A DNA stretch of 64,000 nucleotides from Polyangium mundeleinium (GTDB lineage Bacteria; Myxococcota_A; Polyangia; Polyangiales; Polyangiaceae), in contig NZ_JAQNDO010000001.1 in NCBI RefSeq assembly GCF_028369105.1, forward strand, positions 5,548,501-5,612,500, read 5' to 3'. The first letter of the stretch is position 1; each line of letters opens with the position of its first letter. The notes below the pieces were generated by a model. The model was not told the origin of the DNA. It searched no databases and saw only the letters and a list, made by a program, of their open reading frames with translations. Positions 1 to 10,515 of the stretch are shown here, one piece after another. Both the position numbers and the translations under genes were made by a program.

Positions 1-33
1 GACATTTACCTGGGTCGGTGACGCGTGTCCTTG

Positions 34-2907
34 ATGAGGCCTTCTCGTGTCCTCGGCCCCTTTCTCGCCGCCGCGCTCGTGCTCCTCGGCGCGCCGCGCG
101 CCTCGGCCGACGGGCTCGCGGACGAGGCCGAGCTCCATTTCCAGCTCGGCGCAGCCGATTACCAGAAGGGCGAGTACACGAGCGCGCTCGAGCATTTTTT
201 GCTGTCGAACCGCCTCGTCCCGAACCGGCGCGTCGTGTTCAACATCGCGCGCTCGTTCGAGCAGCTCCGGCAATGGCCCGACGCGCACCGTTATTACGTC
301 GATGCCCTCGCCGGGGAGACGGAGCCCGCGGCGATCGAGGCCTCGAAGTCGGCCATCACGCGCCTCGCGCCGAACGTGGCGGTCCTCGACGTCGTCACGG
401 ATCCGCCCGGCGCCACGATTTACATCGATCGAAAGGACCTCGGCTCGCGGGGCCGCGCGCCACGTCCGCTCGCGGTGAACGAGGGCAAATACCGCGTGAT
501 CGCGGAGTTCCCGGGCTACGAGCCCAGGACGAGCGAGGAGGTCGTGGCCAAGCGCGGGAGCGAGACCCGCGTCGCGCTCTCGCTCACGCGGATCGTCGGC
601 AAGGTGAAGGTGACGGTGACGGGCGCGGCGCGCGGGACGGTGCGGGTCGACCAGGAGACGGGGGCGCCTGCGTGCGTCGCCCCCTGCGAGCTCGCGCTAT
701 CGCCCGGCAAACACGAACTTTACGTGACGACCGAGGGCGCGTCCGCGCCGGCGCGGACGGTGAACGTGGTGGCGCGCGAGACGACCGAGGTGAACGTCAC
801 GCTGCGGCCGCCGGTGGGGACCCTCGTCGTGGGGACGACGGAGCCGGGCGCGCTCGTGAGCATCGACGGGCGCGCGGCGGGGTTTTCGCCTGCGGTGATT
901 GGCGACGTGCCCGCGGGCGCGCGGCAGGTGCGCGTGAGTTTGCCCGGGCACGCGCCCGTGGTGCGCGACATCGTGGTGCGGCAGGGCGAGCAGGTGGATC
1001 TCGGCACGCTCGACCTCGTCCCGCTGCGCGAGGTGACGGCGGCGTCGCGTTTCTCCGAGCGGATCGAGGACGCGCCGAGCTCGGTCACGGTGATCGATCG
1101 GCGCGAGCTTGCGGCGTTCGGGTATCCGACGATCGCGGAGGCGCTGCGCGGCGTGCGCGGCGTCGCCATGTCGAACGATCGGGCCTATGCGTCGGCCTCG
1201 ATCCGCGCGATTGGCCAGCCAAACGATTATGGCAGCCGCGTGCTCGTGCTCTCGGACGGGCAGGCGCTCAATGACAACCTGCTGAACAGCTCGTACATCG
1301 GCTCCGATGGCCGGGGCGATTTGCACGACGTGGATCGCATCGAAATCGTGCGTGGCCCGGGATCGCTGCTGTACGGCGCCGGCGCGTTTTCGGGCATCGT
1401 GAACCTCGTGACGCGCTCGCGCGAGGAGCCCACGGGCGTGCACGTGGGGGTCGGGAGCTACGACGGCGCGGTCTTGCGCGGGCGCGGCGGGTTTCACCTG
1501 CGGAAGGGGCAAGACAAGGGGATCTGGGCGAGCGGGTGGGGCGCGCAATCGGACGGGTTTGATCTCGAGGTGCCGATCACGGGCCAAACGGATCCGCTCC
1601 GGGTGCGCGGGGTCGAGGCCTTCCAAGCGGGCGGCACGGCCGGGCGCGCATACTGGGGCCCGGCCACGTTGCAATGGCTCGTGCACCACCGGACGCAGGC
1701 GACCCCGGTGGGCGCGTACGCGACGCAAGCCGGCAACCCGCGGACCGCGTTCGCGGATACCCGCATGATGGTGGAGGCGCGCTTCGAGCCGCGCCTGACG
1801 CAATCCTTGCAATTGCTCGTGCGCGCGCACGCGAACCGCTACACGTACGACGGGGTGTATGCGTTCGACGGGGAGCTCGACAACATCGAGTCCTTCGCGG
1901 GGACGTGGATGGGCGGCGAGGCGCGGCTCGTGTATTCGCCGGGGCCGCGGCTCCGCGTCACGGTGGGCGGCGAGGGGCAATGGCACCCGGAGGCGACGCT
2001 CCAGGGCCGCGAGGACGTCAATCGCGTCACCACGGAGCGATACCTGAACGAGCGGCGGCCGTACCAGTTCGCCGCGGGGTATGCGCTCGCGGAGGGCGCG
2101 CCGCTTTCGTGGCTACGGCTCTCCGGCGGCCTGCGTATCGACGTGTACAGCACGTTCGGCGCGGTCTTCGTGCCGCGGGCGGCGATCATCACGCGGCCCG
2201 CGAAAGGCGGCACCCTCAAGCTGATGGGCGGCCGCGCGTTCCGGGCGCCGAGCATTTACGAGCAGCTCTACAACGACAACGGCCAATCCCAGGAAAAACC
2301 CCTCCAAGCGCTCGACGCCGAGAAGATCTGGTCGGGCGAGCTCGAATACACGCAACGGTTCCTCGAAGATTGGGCGGCGCTCGTGGCCGTGCACGGCAGC
2401 CACATCGACGGGCTCATCGTCACGAAGCCGATCCCGGGCAGGCCCACGGTGGCCTACGCGAACAGCGCGACGCGCATGCTCGTGCTCGGCGCGGATGCGG
2501 AGATCCGGCGCGAGTGGCGCAAAGGGTGGATGCTCGCCGCGACGTACGGGTATCAACGCGCGACCTACCTCGACGAGACGCTCGCCGATCCGCGGGTGCG
2601 AAACGTGCCGGAGCATCTGGCGGGCTTTCGCGGGGTGATCCCTGTATTGCCCTCGATCGCGTCGCTCGGGCTCCGCATGACGCTGGAGGCGCCGCGCCTG
2701 CTCGTGGACGGCAGCTCGACGGGGACCCAGGTCGTGGCCGATGTGACGGTGTCAGGCGAGGTGAAGGCGTACGGGCTCCGGTACGTCGTGGGGCTTTACA
2801 ACCTCGCCGACCGCCGTGTGCTCGCGCCGGTGACGGACACGTTCCGGAGCCGAACGATGCCCCAGAATGGGCGGACGTTCCTGGTCGATCTCGTCGGGAC
2901 TTATTGA
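34..2907 (+). CDS. TonB-dependent receptor with N-terminal TPR/PEGA extension
   Basis: Outer-membrane TonB-dependent receptor of about 957 residues. A signal peptide ending ASA is followed by a TPR-like helical segment (about 25-105). Two or three PEGA-type beta modules follow (about 110-325, with DPPGATIYID and TEPGALVSIDG). The plug domain spans about 335-460 (APSSVTVIDRREL, RIEIVRGPGSLLYGAGAFSG) and a 22-strand-type barrel runs to the C-terminal Tyr. The TPR/PEGA front end is unusual, because most such receptors carry at most a carboxypeptidase-regulatory-like module or a signalling domain there. The substrate is unknown and no tonB/exbBD is nearby. A GTG at 25 in the same frame is an alternative start. 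I prefer the ATG because it gives a compact signal peptide. Its TGA abuts the stop codon of the next, convergent gene. Confidence 0.9.
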   Translation: MRPSRVLGPFLAAALVLLGAPRASADGLADEAELHFQLGAADYQKGEYTSALEHFLLSNRLVPNRRVVFNIARSFEQLRQWPDAHRYYVDALAGETEPAAIEASKSAITRLAPNVAVLDVVTDPPGATIYIDRKDLGSRGRAPRPLAVNEGKYRVIAEFPGYEPRTSEEVVAKRGSETRVALSLTRIVGKVKVTVTGAARGTVRVDQETGAPACVAPCELALSPGKHELYVTTEGASAPARTVNVVARETTEVNVTLRPPVGTLVVGTTEPGALVSIDGRAAGFSPAVIGDVPAGARQVRVSLPGHAPVVRDIVVRQGEQVDLGTLDLVPLREVTAASRFSERIEDAPSSVTVIDRRELAAFGYPTIAEALRGVRGVAMSNDRAYASASIRAIGQPNDYGSRVLVLSDGQALNDNLLNSSYIGSDGRGDLHDVDRIEIVRGPGSLLYGAGAFSGIVNLVTRSREEPTGVHVGVGSYDGAVLRGRGGFHLRKGQDKGIWASGWGAQSDGFDLEVPITGQTDPLRVRGVEAFQAGGTAGRAYWGPATLQWLVHHRTQATPVGAYATQAGNPRTAFADTRMMVEARFEPRLTQSLQLLVRAHANRYTYDGVYAFDGELDNIESFAGTWMGGEARLVYSPGPRLRVTVGGEGQWHPEATLQGREDVNRVTTERYLNERRPYQFAAGYALAEGAPLSWLRLSGGLRIDVYSTFGAVFVPRAAIITRPAKGGTLKLMGGRAFRAPSIYEQLYNDNGQSQEKPLQALDAEKIWSGELEYTQRFLEDWAALVAVHGSHIDGLIVTKPIPGRPTVAYANSATRMLVLGADAEIRREWRKGWMLAATYGYQRATYLDETLADPRVRNVPEHLAGFRGVIPVLPSIASLGLRMTLEAPRLLVDGSSTGTQVVADVTVSGEVKAYGLRYVVGLYNLADRRVLAPVTDTFRSRTMPQNGRTFLVDLVGTY

Positions 2908-3894
2908 TCAAATCCGCGCGTCGAGCAGGACCTTGCCGAACGACACGTTCGACGCGACGTACCGGTGCGCCTCGGCCGCCTCCGCGAGCGGAAACACACG
3001 ATCGACCACGGGACACACGATGCCCCGCGAGAGCCACGGCCCGAGCGTGCGCTCGAGCAGCTTCGCCGCCTCGATCTTCTCCTCGATCGGCCGCGACCGG
3101 AGCACCGTGCCGATGACCTCCAGCCGTTTTTGCAAGAGCACGCCGAGCGGGACCTGCGCGCTCGCCCCCGCCGTCAGGCCCACGAGCACGATGCGGGCCT
3201 TTTTCGCGGCCGCGGCGAGCGTCTCCGGGACGTAGGCGCCGCCCACGAGGTCGAGCACGACATCCACGCCAGCCCCGCCCGTCCGCGCGAGGACCTCGGC
3301 CGCGAAGACGCCGCCCGGCGTGACGATCCCCTCGTCGAGGCCAAGCTCGCGGCAGCGATCGAGTTTGTCCGCGGTGCGGCTCGTGCCGATCACGAAGCAA
3401 CCGAGCGCGTGGGCGATCTGGACGCCCGCCGTGCCGACGCCGCTGCCCGCCGCATGCACGAGGACCCGCTCGCCGGGCACGAGGCGGCCACGCACGACGA
3501 GCGCGTCGAGCGCGGTGAGAAAGGCCTCGGGCACGGCCGCGGCGTCCTCGTCGGAGAGGGCCGCGGGCGCGGGGACGACCTCGCGCTCATGCGCGACGAG
3601 GCGGTCGGCATACGCGCCGCCCGCGACGATGCCGTAGACGCGCTCGCCGCCCGCATACCGCGTGACGCCGGGGCCGACGGCTTCGACGGTGCCGACGTAT
3701 TCGAGGCCAGGGATGTCGGCGGGGACGCCGGGCGGGGCAGGGTAGAAGCCGGCGCGCTGGAGGAGGTCGGCGCGGTTGACGCCAGCGAGGTGGACGCGGA
3801 CGCGGACGTGTCCGAAGGGCGGCTCGGGATCGGGCAGGTCGCGGAGCTCGAGGACCTCAGGTCCCCCGGGGGAGCGGATGACGACGGCGCGCAT
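2908..3894 (-). CDS. NAD(P)H-dependent quinone oxidoreductase (PIG3-like MDR)
   Basis: Medium-chain dehydrogenase/reductase of 328 residues, the usual length for the quinone oxidoreductase/PIG3 branch. The GroES-like N-terminus contains the family segment HLAGVNRADLLQRAG followed by YPAPPG. The Rossmann half has the nucleotide-binding loop AAGSGVGTAG near residues 149-158. The zinc-ligand Cys cluster of alcohol dehydrogenases is absent, as expected for this branch. It probably reduces quinones or enones in the cytoplasm with NADPH. It converges on the TonB receptor gene with no bases between the two stop codons (TGA|TCA), so any termination signal must lie inside coding sequence. It starts 52 bp beyond the end of the binding-protein gene, which shares its strand. 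Confidence 0.92.
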   Translation of the reverse strand: MRAVVIRSPGGPEVLELRDLPDPEPPFGHVRVRVHLAGVNRADLLQRAGFYPAPPGVPADIPGLEYVGTVEAVGPGVTRYAGGERVYGIVAGGAYADRLVAHEREVVPAPAALSDEDAAAVPEAFLTALDALVVRGRLVPGERVLVHAAGSGVGTAGVQIAHALGCFVIGTSRTADKLDRCRELGLDEGIVTPGGVFAAEVLARTGGAGVDVVLDLVGGAYVPETLAAAAKKARIVLVGLTAGASAQVPLGVLLQKRLEVIGTVLRSRPIEEKIEAAKLLERTLGPWLSRGIVCPVVDRVFPLAEAAEAHRYVASNVSFGKVLLDARI

Positions 3895-3946
3895 GGCCGG
3901 CGTGTAAGCGGCCCGCGGCGGGGACGCAAGCCGCGTGGAGGCTCGA

Positions 3947-5518
3947 TCAGGGAGGATCCTTGACCGTGACGGTCACAAAGTTGTCGTTCGACACGGCCCA
4001 AACCTCGATGCGGCCCGGAGCTTCGCCGGTCGCGGGGTCGAAATTGAGCGGGCCCGAGGTGCCTGCAATGTTGATGCTCCCGCCCGCGGCGAGCGTGCTT
4101 TTCCCCTTGGGCCAGGCGGTCGAGGTGATGTCGATGAGATCCCCCATGGCAAGGCGCCCCATGCCCTCGGCCACCTGCCGGCCGTCGTAGTCCGTCCCGT
4201 CGCGCGAGGCCCAGATGACCCCGTACGCGCCGACGTACGTGGCGTCGTACGCCTGCGCGGTGAACGAGAAATCGGCCGGATCCGTCTGGAACTGCGACTT
4301 CATGTTCGCGCGGAAGGTCTCGTAAATCGGCCCCGACGGGCTCGCAGGCGCAGTGCCCTGCGATCCCGCGATCATCTGCTTCACCTCGGCGGCCAGGTTC
4401 GGGGCGAGCAGCTTCGTCGCGTCCTTGGCGCCGTCCGTGAAGAAGAACTTCCGCCCCGCGACCGGCTTGCCCACCATCGCCTTCAGGATCTCGACGGTTT
4501 GTCCGGCTTGCACCGTGATCACCAGGACGCCGGCCGGGTTGTACGTGTCGACGTCGGCGGCGAGCGTGGCGAGCGCCCCGGCATCGGAGAGCTTCGCCTC
4601 CTCGATGGGGAAGAGCTGGGATTTGTCGAGCCCGTACGCATCCCGGAAGACGGTCGCGAGGCCCTGGCCGTAGGCGTCGCTGACGTAGACGACAGCGACG
4701 TTGCCGCCAGCGACGACCGGATCGAGCTCGATCACGTCGTCCGCCATGACGACGCCCTGGCGCGTGTCGCTCGGGCAGGTGCGCCAGAAGAGGCCGGGCT
4801 CGCCCATCGCAAGGCGATCGTCGGCGTCGGTGAGCGCCGGGCTCGTCGCCGAGGGCGAGATGAGCACCGTGGGATACGCCTTCTCCTTGAGGCGCGCGAT
4901 GAGCCGGAGCGAGTCCGACGAGGAGAGGGGGCCGACGATGTACGGGACGCCGAGCGTACCCGCGAGGTAGTCGAGCGCAGCCTGGTTCAGCTCGTCGCGC
5001 GCGGCGCCCGTCGCCGTGTTGTTCTCGCCGCCGTTGTCGCAGACGACGACAGCCATGCGCTGGCCACGGTTGAGTTTGTCGCTCGCATTGATCTCACGCA
5101 CAGCGACGCGCACGGACTGCGTGAGGACCTCGTCCTTGGTCTCGCCGATCGAGAAGATGCTGCCGATGACGAGCGGCGCATCAGGGCCAGCAAGGGGCCG
5201 GTCGGGCAGGTCCGTCGGCTCGAAGAGCGTGCTGCACTGCGGGTGCTTGGGGAACGCCGAGACGCAGACGCCGTCGACACACGCGCCGCCGCCGCCAATC
5301 TTGCGGCAATCATGGCCCGTGGAGCACGCAGGGGGATCGGTGCAGTACCCCGCGACGCAGGTGCTGTTCGGGCCGATCGCAAGGACACACTCGTCGTCAC
5401 TCTTGCAGTCATCCTGCGTGACGTTGCCGAGCGAGCATGCGCCCGAGGCAACGAGGGTCCCGCCGGTCACAAGCAAACCAAGAAGGATTCCGGTTCCCCG
5501 GAGAAGTCGTGCAAGCAT
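3947..5518 (-). CDS. Branched-chain amino acid-type ABC substrate-binding lipoprotein
   Basis: Periplasmic binding protein, type I fold (Leu/Ile/Val receptor family), about 523 residues. The N-terminus is a signal peptide ending VASGAC, a plausible though imperfect lipobox. A Cys-rich spacer follows (about 30-75, DDCKSDDECV and HDCRK), a common myxobacterial linker. The ligand-binding domain spans about 95-500 (PLVIGSIFSIGE, YIVGPLSSSDSLRL, SDAYGQGLATVFRD). No permease or ATPase genes adjoin it, so it may be an orphan receptor or work with transporters encoded elsewhere. An in-frame ATG at 5542 is possible, but starting at 5518 gives a more typical signal peptide. Upstream lies one copy of the multi-hairpin repeat. 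Confidence 0.85.
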   Translation of the reverse strand: MLARLLRGTGILLGLLVTGGTLVASGACSLGNVTQDDCKSDDECVLAIGPNSTCVAGYCTDPPACSTGHDCRKIGGGGACVDGVCVSAFPKHPQCSTLFEPTDLPDRPLAGPDAPLVIGSIFSIGETKDEVLTQSVRVAVREINASDKLNRGQRMAVVVCDNGGENNTATGAARDELNQAALDYLAGTLGVPYIVGPLSSSDSLRLIARLKEKAYPTVLISPSATSPALTDADDRLAMGEPGLFWRTCPSDTRQGVVMADDVIELDPVVAGGNVAVVYVSDAYGQGLATVFRDAYGLDKSQLFPIEEAKLSDAGALATLAADVDTYNPAGVLVITVQAGQTVEILKAMVGKPVAGRKFFFTDGAKDATKLLAPNLAAEVKQMIAGSQGTAPASPSGPIYETFRANMKSQFQTDPADFSFTAQAYDATYVGAYGVIWASRDGTDYDGRQVAEGMGRLAMGDLIDITSTAWPKGKSTLAAGGSINIAGTSGPLNFDPATGEAPGRIEVWAVSNDNFVTVTVKDPP

Positions 5519-5583
5519 GGCAGAGCCCGAGCGTACGACCATTGAAGGTCACAGAGAAGCCCGGCGAAGAGGCGTGAGGCGTC

Positions 5584-5922
5584 GCGCCGGGGCGCTGCCC
5601 CGGACCCCGCGGGGGCTGTCCGCCCCTCGACCCGGACCAGGCACGGCCTGGACCGAAGGTGGAAGAACTGCGCGATGCGCAGTTCTTCCAACGGGCCGGT
5701 GGCAAGACCACGTAGGTGGGTCTCAACCTGGCGACGCAAACGTTGCCGGTTGAACCTGCAGCGCTGCGGCCTTGGTTGGCAGGGTCGTCGCCAGTCTTGC
5801 CAGCGGCTGTTCGATGAACTGCGCGGAGCGCAGTTCATCGACCCCGAGTCCAGCGCTTGCGCTGGTCCGGGTCCAGGGGCGGACAGCCCCGGTGGGGTCT
5901 GGGGCAACGCCCCAGCTCCGCG
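5584..5922 (-). repeat. Multi-hairpin intergenic repeat, copy A
   Basis: One of four copies of a modular, roughly palindromic element. Each arm carries four hairpins. Plus-strand landmarks are CCGGGGC-gct-GCCCCGG at 5587-5603, a GGGGC/GCCCC hairpin, a CCAGGC-acg-GCCTGG hairpin, and the long hairpin 5660-5690 (GGAAGAACTGCGC paired with its complement). After a 120-bp centre come hairpin 5811-5841 (GATGAACTGCGC stem), CCAGCG-cttg-CGCTGG, and CTGGGGC-aac-GCCCCAG at 5899-5915. Reverse-complemented, this copy aligns with copies B and C, so its polarity is minus. In that sense it begins about 8 nt after the ATPase stop codon. Stem differences between copies compensate each other. A folded 3'-UTR or terminator RNA element is the leading idea; a MITE-like repeat is the alternative. 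Confidence 0.9.
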
Positions 5923-5923
5923 C

Positions 5924-7024
5924 CTAATGCAGGACTGCGTCCTCGCCTTCGTGGAGCTCGATGGCGGCGGTGCCGGGCAGGCGGCGCAGGGCGATGATCT
6001 CGCCGGGGGCGCAGCCGAGGGCCACGTCGGGGGAGCTCGACGTCAGGATCCACTGCACGCGCGGCAGGGCGCGGCGGAGACGTGGGACGAGGGTGCGTAG
6101 ACGGTGGGCGGGCTGCTCGATCTCGACGTCGTCGATGAGCACGACGCCTTCGGCTTCGCGGGGGTCGCGGTCGGGGAAGGCGGCGGCGAGGGAGCGCACG
6201 GCGTGTGCGCCGAAGGCGACGAGGTGACGCAGGCTTCGGGGCAGGTCGTCGAATTCGAGCAGACGGTCGTCGGCGTCGCGGAAGACTGGCTCGAGGCGCA
6301 CGGGATCCACGCCGATGAAGGTGCAGCCGTCTTCTTCCAGCAGGGCGCCGAGGACCCCGACGAGGGCTGTCTCTAGCCGGGCTGCGGTGGCCGGCGTGCC
6401 CTCTGTTTTGCGGGACAGGGCGGCTGTGATGCAGGCGAAGGAGAGCACTTGCTTCGTCTCGCGGGCGATGTCGGTGCGGCTTGCGTCGTCGAAGCTTGTC
6501 GAGGCGCGCACGTCGTAGCGGAGCAGGGTGCGCTCGGGCGTCGTCAGGAGCACGGGCGTGCGTGAGAACCAGCGGGCGCCCGAGAGGGAGACCAGCACGA
6601 ACCCTCGCTCGGCGGCGCGACGATCGAACAGGGCTTGCTCGCGACGGCGGAGCAGGGCCTCGTCGTCGCGCTCGTCGAGACGCGCGTTTGGGCTTGCGAC
6701 GCAGAGTGTGTGCGGCCGGGCGGGGTCGTCGTCGCCGAGCAGCCACTCGGCCACGACGAACGGGGGCGCGTCGTGGCGTGGGTCGTGCTGGGGGTCCGGG
6801 CGGAGACCGCCGGACGTTGACCCGGCGCTGCGTGCGTTGATGATTTGCGCGACGGCGTGGCCTGGGCGCGTCGTGGCGATGGCGGAGAGCACTGCTGTCT
6901 TGCCTACGCCCTCGCCGCCGAAGATCACGCAGAGGTGCCGGGGAGAGCCATCCGGGTCGCAGAGGGGCAGCGTGATGTCGCCGAAGGGGCCCAGGCCGAC
7001 GAGGCGGATGCGAGCAAGAAGCAC
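5924..7024 (-). CDS. AAA/ABC-type ATPase, RecF-like, function unknown
   Basis: P-loop ATPase of 366 residues. It begins with a RecF/SMC-style N-terminus (LARIRLVGLGPFGDI). Walker A is GGEGVGKTAVLS near residue 36, and Walker B is GVVLIDDVEIEQP in the last quarter, followed by WILTSSSPDVA, typical of AAA_21/RecF-type standalone ATPases. Nothing between the motifs identifies a nuclease or effector domain. Relatives act in DNA repair or in phage-defence modules, but no partner gene is visible here. The gene lies 99 bp downstream of the PEGA protein on the same strand and may be the last gene of the kinase transcript. The repeat element copy A follows it directly. Confidence 0.75.
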   Translation of the reverse strand: MLLARIRLVGLGPFGDITLPLCDPDGSPRHLCVIFGGEGVGKTAVLSAIATTRPGHAVAQIINARSAGSTSGGLRPDPQHDPRHDAPPFVVAEWLLGDDDPARPHTLCVASPNARLDERDDEALLRRREQALFDRRAAERGFVLVSLSGARWFSRTPVLLTTPERTLLRYDVRASTSFDDASRTDIARETKQVLSFACITAALSRKTEGTPATAARLETALVGVLGALLEEDGCTFIGVDPVRLEPVFRDADDRLLEFDDLPRSLRHLVAFGAHAVRSLAAAFPDRDPREAEGVVLIDDVEIEQPAHRLRTLVPRLRRALPRVQWILTSSSPDVALGCAPGEIIALRRLPGTAAIELHEGEDAVLH

Positions 7025-7123
7025 GGTGGCGTCGGTTGTACCACAAGGGCGCGGCCGAGGCGCGGCGCGCGCAGGCTTCCATGGGGGACATCCGCGCGTG
7101 TGCGCGACGGATCGTGGCGTGGG

Positions 7124-8158
7124 TCAGAAATGGCCGAACGCGGATGCGCCGACGCCGGAGGGGCCGATCCACGGGACGAACCCTGTCGAAGGCGCGGGCG
7201 CGCCTTTTTTCGGCGCTGTCACGATGCCGAAGATGGCTGCGCCGATCCCGGCTGCGCCGACGACGCTGCCGGCCACGGTGAGCCCGAGCGAGCGGTTCCA
7301 CTTCGCCTGCAGGTCTTGCGCTTGCGCGGGCGTGTAGGTGTCGTTGCAGGCGTTGTTCGGGCAATCGCGGCGGACGGTCTCCTGCGCGTCGCTGAAGCTC
7401 AGCCCGAAGCCCACGGCCACGCCCGCGCCCACGAGCCCGACGCCGCCTGCGATCCACGTCCACACCGGGATCTGCCGGCCGCCTTCGCCTTCGGAGAGGG
7501 CCTCGTCCGGCGTGCTGAAGGGATCCACGACGTCTCCGCCGCCCGCCGAGGCGGGCCGCAACGTGATGTCGACGGTGCGGGTTTGTCCGACTGTCACCTG
7601 CACTTTTTCGGCGCGCTGGCCGAAGCCGGAGGCCGAGACGATGACGGTGTGCTCGCCCGGGTTCACCTTGTAGGGCAACGAGACGGCTGCTTGCGGGATC
7701 GTCTCGGCGTCGACCTTCACGGTGATCTCGGCGCCGGAGGGCGGGCCGCTCACGTTGATCACGAGCGAGGGGATCTTCGGTTCGAGGCTCTGCGCGAGCG
7801 CCTCGGCCTCGGTCATGGCCGTGGCGAAGGCGGCGTTGCCGGCGGTGTTGTCGAAGCGCGTCACTTCGAGGGCGACCTCGCGCGCCTCGACGAGGTGGCC
7901 CATGGCCTCGTGCACCCGCGCGAGATCGAGCCCGGTCGAGGGCACGTTCATGATCGCGTGCGCGCCCTGGCAGTCCTTGAGCGCCTCGGCGAGCTTGTGC
8001 GCGGCGAGCTTGGCGCGACAATCCACGAGGAGCTGCCGCGCCGTCTGCTTGGCGGCGGCCGAAGGCTGCTTTCCCTGGGCCTCTGCTGCCCCGGAGAGCG
8101 AGAGGCCGAGCGCGACGATCGTCGCGATGGCACCGAGTCGAGCTTGCGTTTGGCGCAT
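7124..8158 (-). CDS. PEGA-domain protein with two membrane segments, partner of adjacent kinase
   Basis: Predicted exported or membrane protein of 344 residues. It has an N-terminal signal sequence (IATIVALGLSLSGAAEA), a TPR-like helical region (about 30-125), a PEGA-type beta domain (about 130-205, with SGPPSGAEITVKVD and NPGEHTVIVSASGFG) and two C-terminal hydrophobic segments (WTWIAGGVGLVGAGVAVG and VAGSVVGAAGIGAAIFGIV). The start lies 11 bp after the kinase stop codon, so the two are almost certainly co-transcribed. Proteins of this architecture are frequently encoded next to Hanks-type kinases in myxobacteria. Whether it is a substrate or a sensor is not known. The ATG was chosen because it directly precedes the signal peptide. 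Confidence 0.8.
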   Translation of the reverse strand: MRQTQARLGAIATIVALGLSLSGAAEAQGKQPSAAAKQTARQLLVDCRAKLAAHKLAEALKDCQGAHAIMNVPSTGLDLARVHEAMGHLVEAREVALEVTRFDNTAGNAAFATAMTEAEALAQSLEPKIPSLVINVSGPPSGAEITVKVDAETIPQAAVSLPYKVNPGEHTVIVSASGFGQRAEKVQVTVGQTRTVDITLRPASAGGGDVVDPFSTPDEALSEGEGGRQIPVWTWIAGGVGLVGAGVAVGFGLSFSDAQETVRRDCPNNACNDTYTPAQAQDLQAKWNRSLGLTVAGSVVGAAGIGAAIFGIVTAPKKGAPAPSTGFVPWIGPSGVGASAFGHF

Positions 8159-8169
8159 GGCAGCGTGGT

Positions 8170-9630
<1,461 letters not shown>

Positions 9631-9757
9631 CCGCCCGAGCCTTTCCGCACGATCCGCCTCCGGCCCAGCCGGAGGGCGGCTCGGTCGGAAGCTACACGAT
9701 TTCGGATCGGGATCGTAGCGTCCTGCCAGATTCCAACGGCCCTTCGAGGCTTCCGTT

Positions 9758-10405
9758 CTAGCGGCCTCGTTCGCTGACGGGGCGAAGGGGCCCGGGTTCG
9801 CCCTCGGCCAGGGTTTCCTGCTCGCGCTCCTGCGTGAGGCCACGGCTCGACGAGAGTTTCGTCTCCCCGTGGGGATTCTCGGCGCGGACGACCGATTCCG
9901 CATGGGCACGCTCGGGCCGGGCCTCGCTGAGCGGCGTCTGGCTGCCGGCGCGTCCGGTGGCGAGGGTGGTTCCTTTGCCGAGCTCGGGCTCGGCGGGCCG
10001 GCGGAGGTGGACGGGCGGCGAGGGGAGGGGCTCGCGCGGGGCGAGGAGGTCGCCGAGCGCGGGCCCGAGGTGGCGGCGCAAGCGGAGGCGCGTGGTCTCG
10101 GGAAGTGCGTCGCCGAGGACGCCGAGCACGAGCCGGGTGTGCTCGATGGCGAAGCCGATGAGTGTGCCCTCGCGGTCGGCGACGCGGCGGTAGAGTGCAT
10201 CCTCGGAGAGGCTCCCGAAGTGCGGTCCGTCGAGGATCCACGCAGCGAGCGGCGCAGGAAGCGCGTGCGCGAGGGCGCGGGCCTCGTCGGGCACGAGCGT
10301 CTCGGCGAACGCCCGAAGGACCGCCTCGGAGAGCCTGCGCGCGCTCGACACTTCTCCGAGCCCACCACGCCACGCGACCTCGTCCAGGAAGGATGACTCG
10401 TCCAT
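9758..10405 (-). CDS. DUF2267-domain protein
   Basis: Protein of 215 residues. The first 135 or so match the DUF2267 pattern: two helical repeats rich in Leu/Arg, with FLDEVAWRGGLG at the start and LLAPREPLPSPP at the end. The remaining third is polar and low in complexity. The biochemical role of DUF2267 proteins is not established. The start codon is preceded by a good Shine-Dalgarno (GGAGGAG) about 7 bp away. It is divergent from the leucine dehydrogenase-like gene (110 bp between starts) and 127 bp upstream of the kinase gene on the same strand, so it could lead that transcript. Confidence 0.75.
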   Translation of the reverse strand: MDESSFLDEVAWRGGLGEVSSARRLSEAVLRAFAETLVPDEARALAHALPAPLAAWILDGPHFGSLSEDALYRRVADREGTLIGFAIEHTRLVLGVLGDALPETTRLRLRRHLGPALGDLLAPREPLPSPPVHLRRPAEPELGKGTTLATGRAGSQTPLSEARPERAHAESVVRAENPHGETKLSSSRGLTQEREQETLAEGEPGPLRPVSERGR

Positions 10406-10515
10406 GCCCGCTCCTCCGCGCCCCGCAGGGCATGCGAGGCCCGCGCCACGCGCCGCGTGTATCGAGGAGGAGCGCGCGCTTGCGTCGCGGAGCGATCGGT
10501 GCGTCTTTGCGATGC

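Noticed and set aside
5584..5922. Insertion sequence or protein-coding origin of the multi-hairpin element
   Set aside because: No transposase frame or long coding frame is conserved between copies; stems rather than reading frames are conserved.
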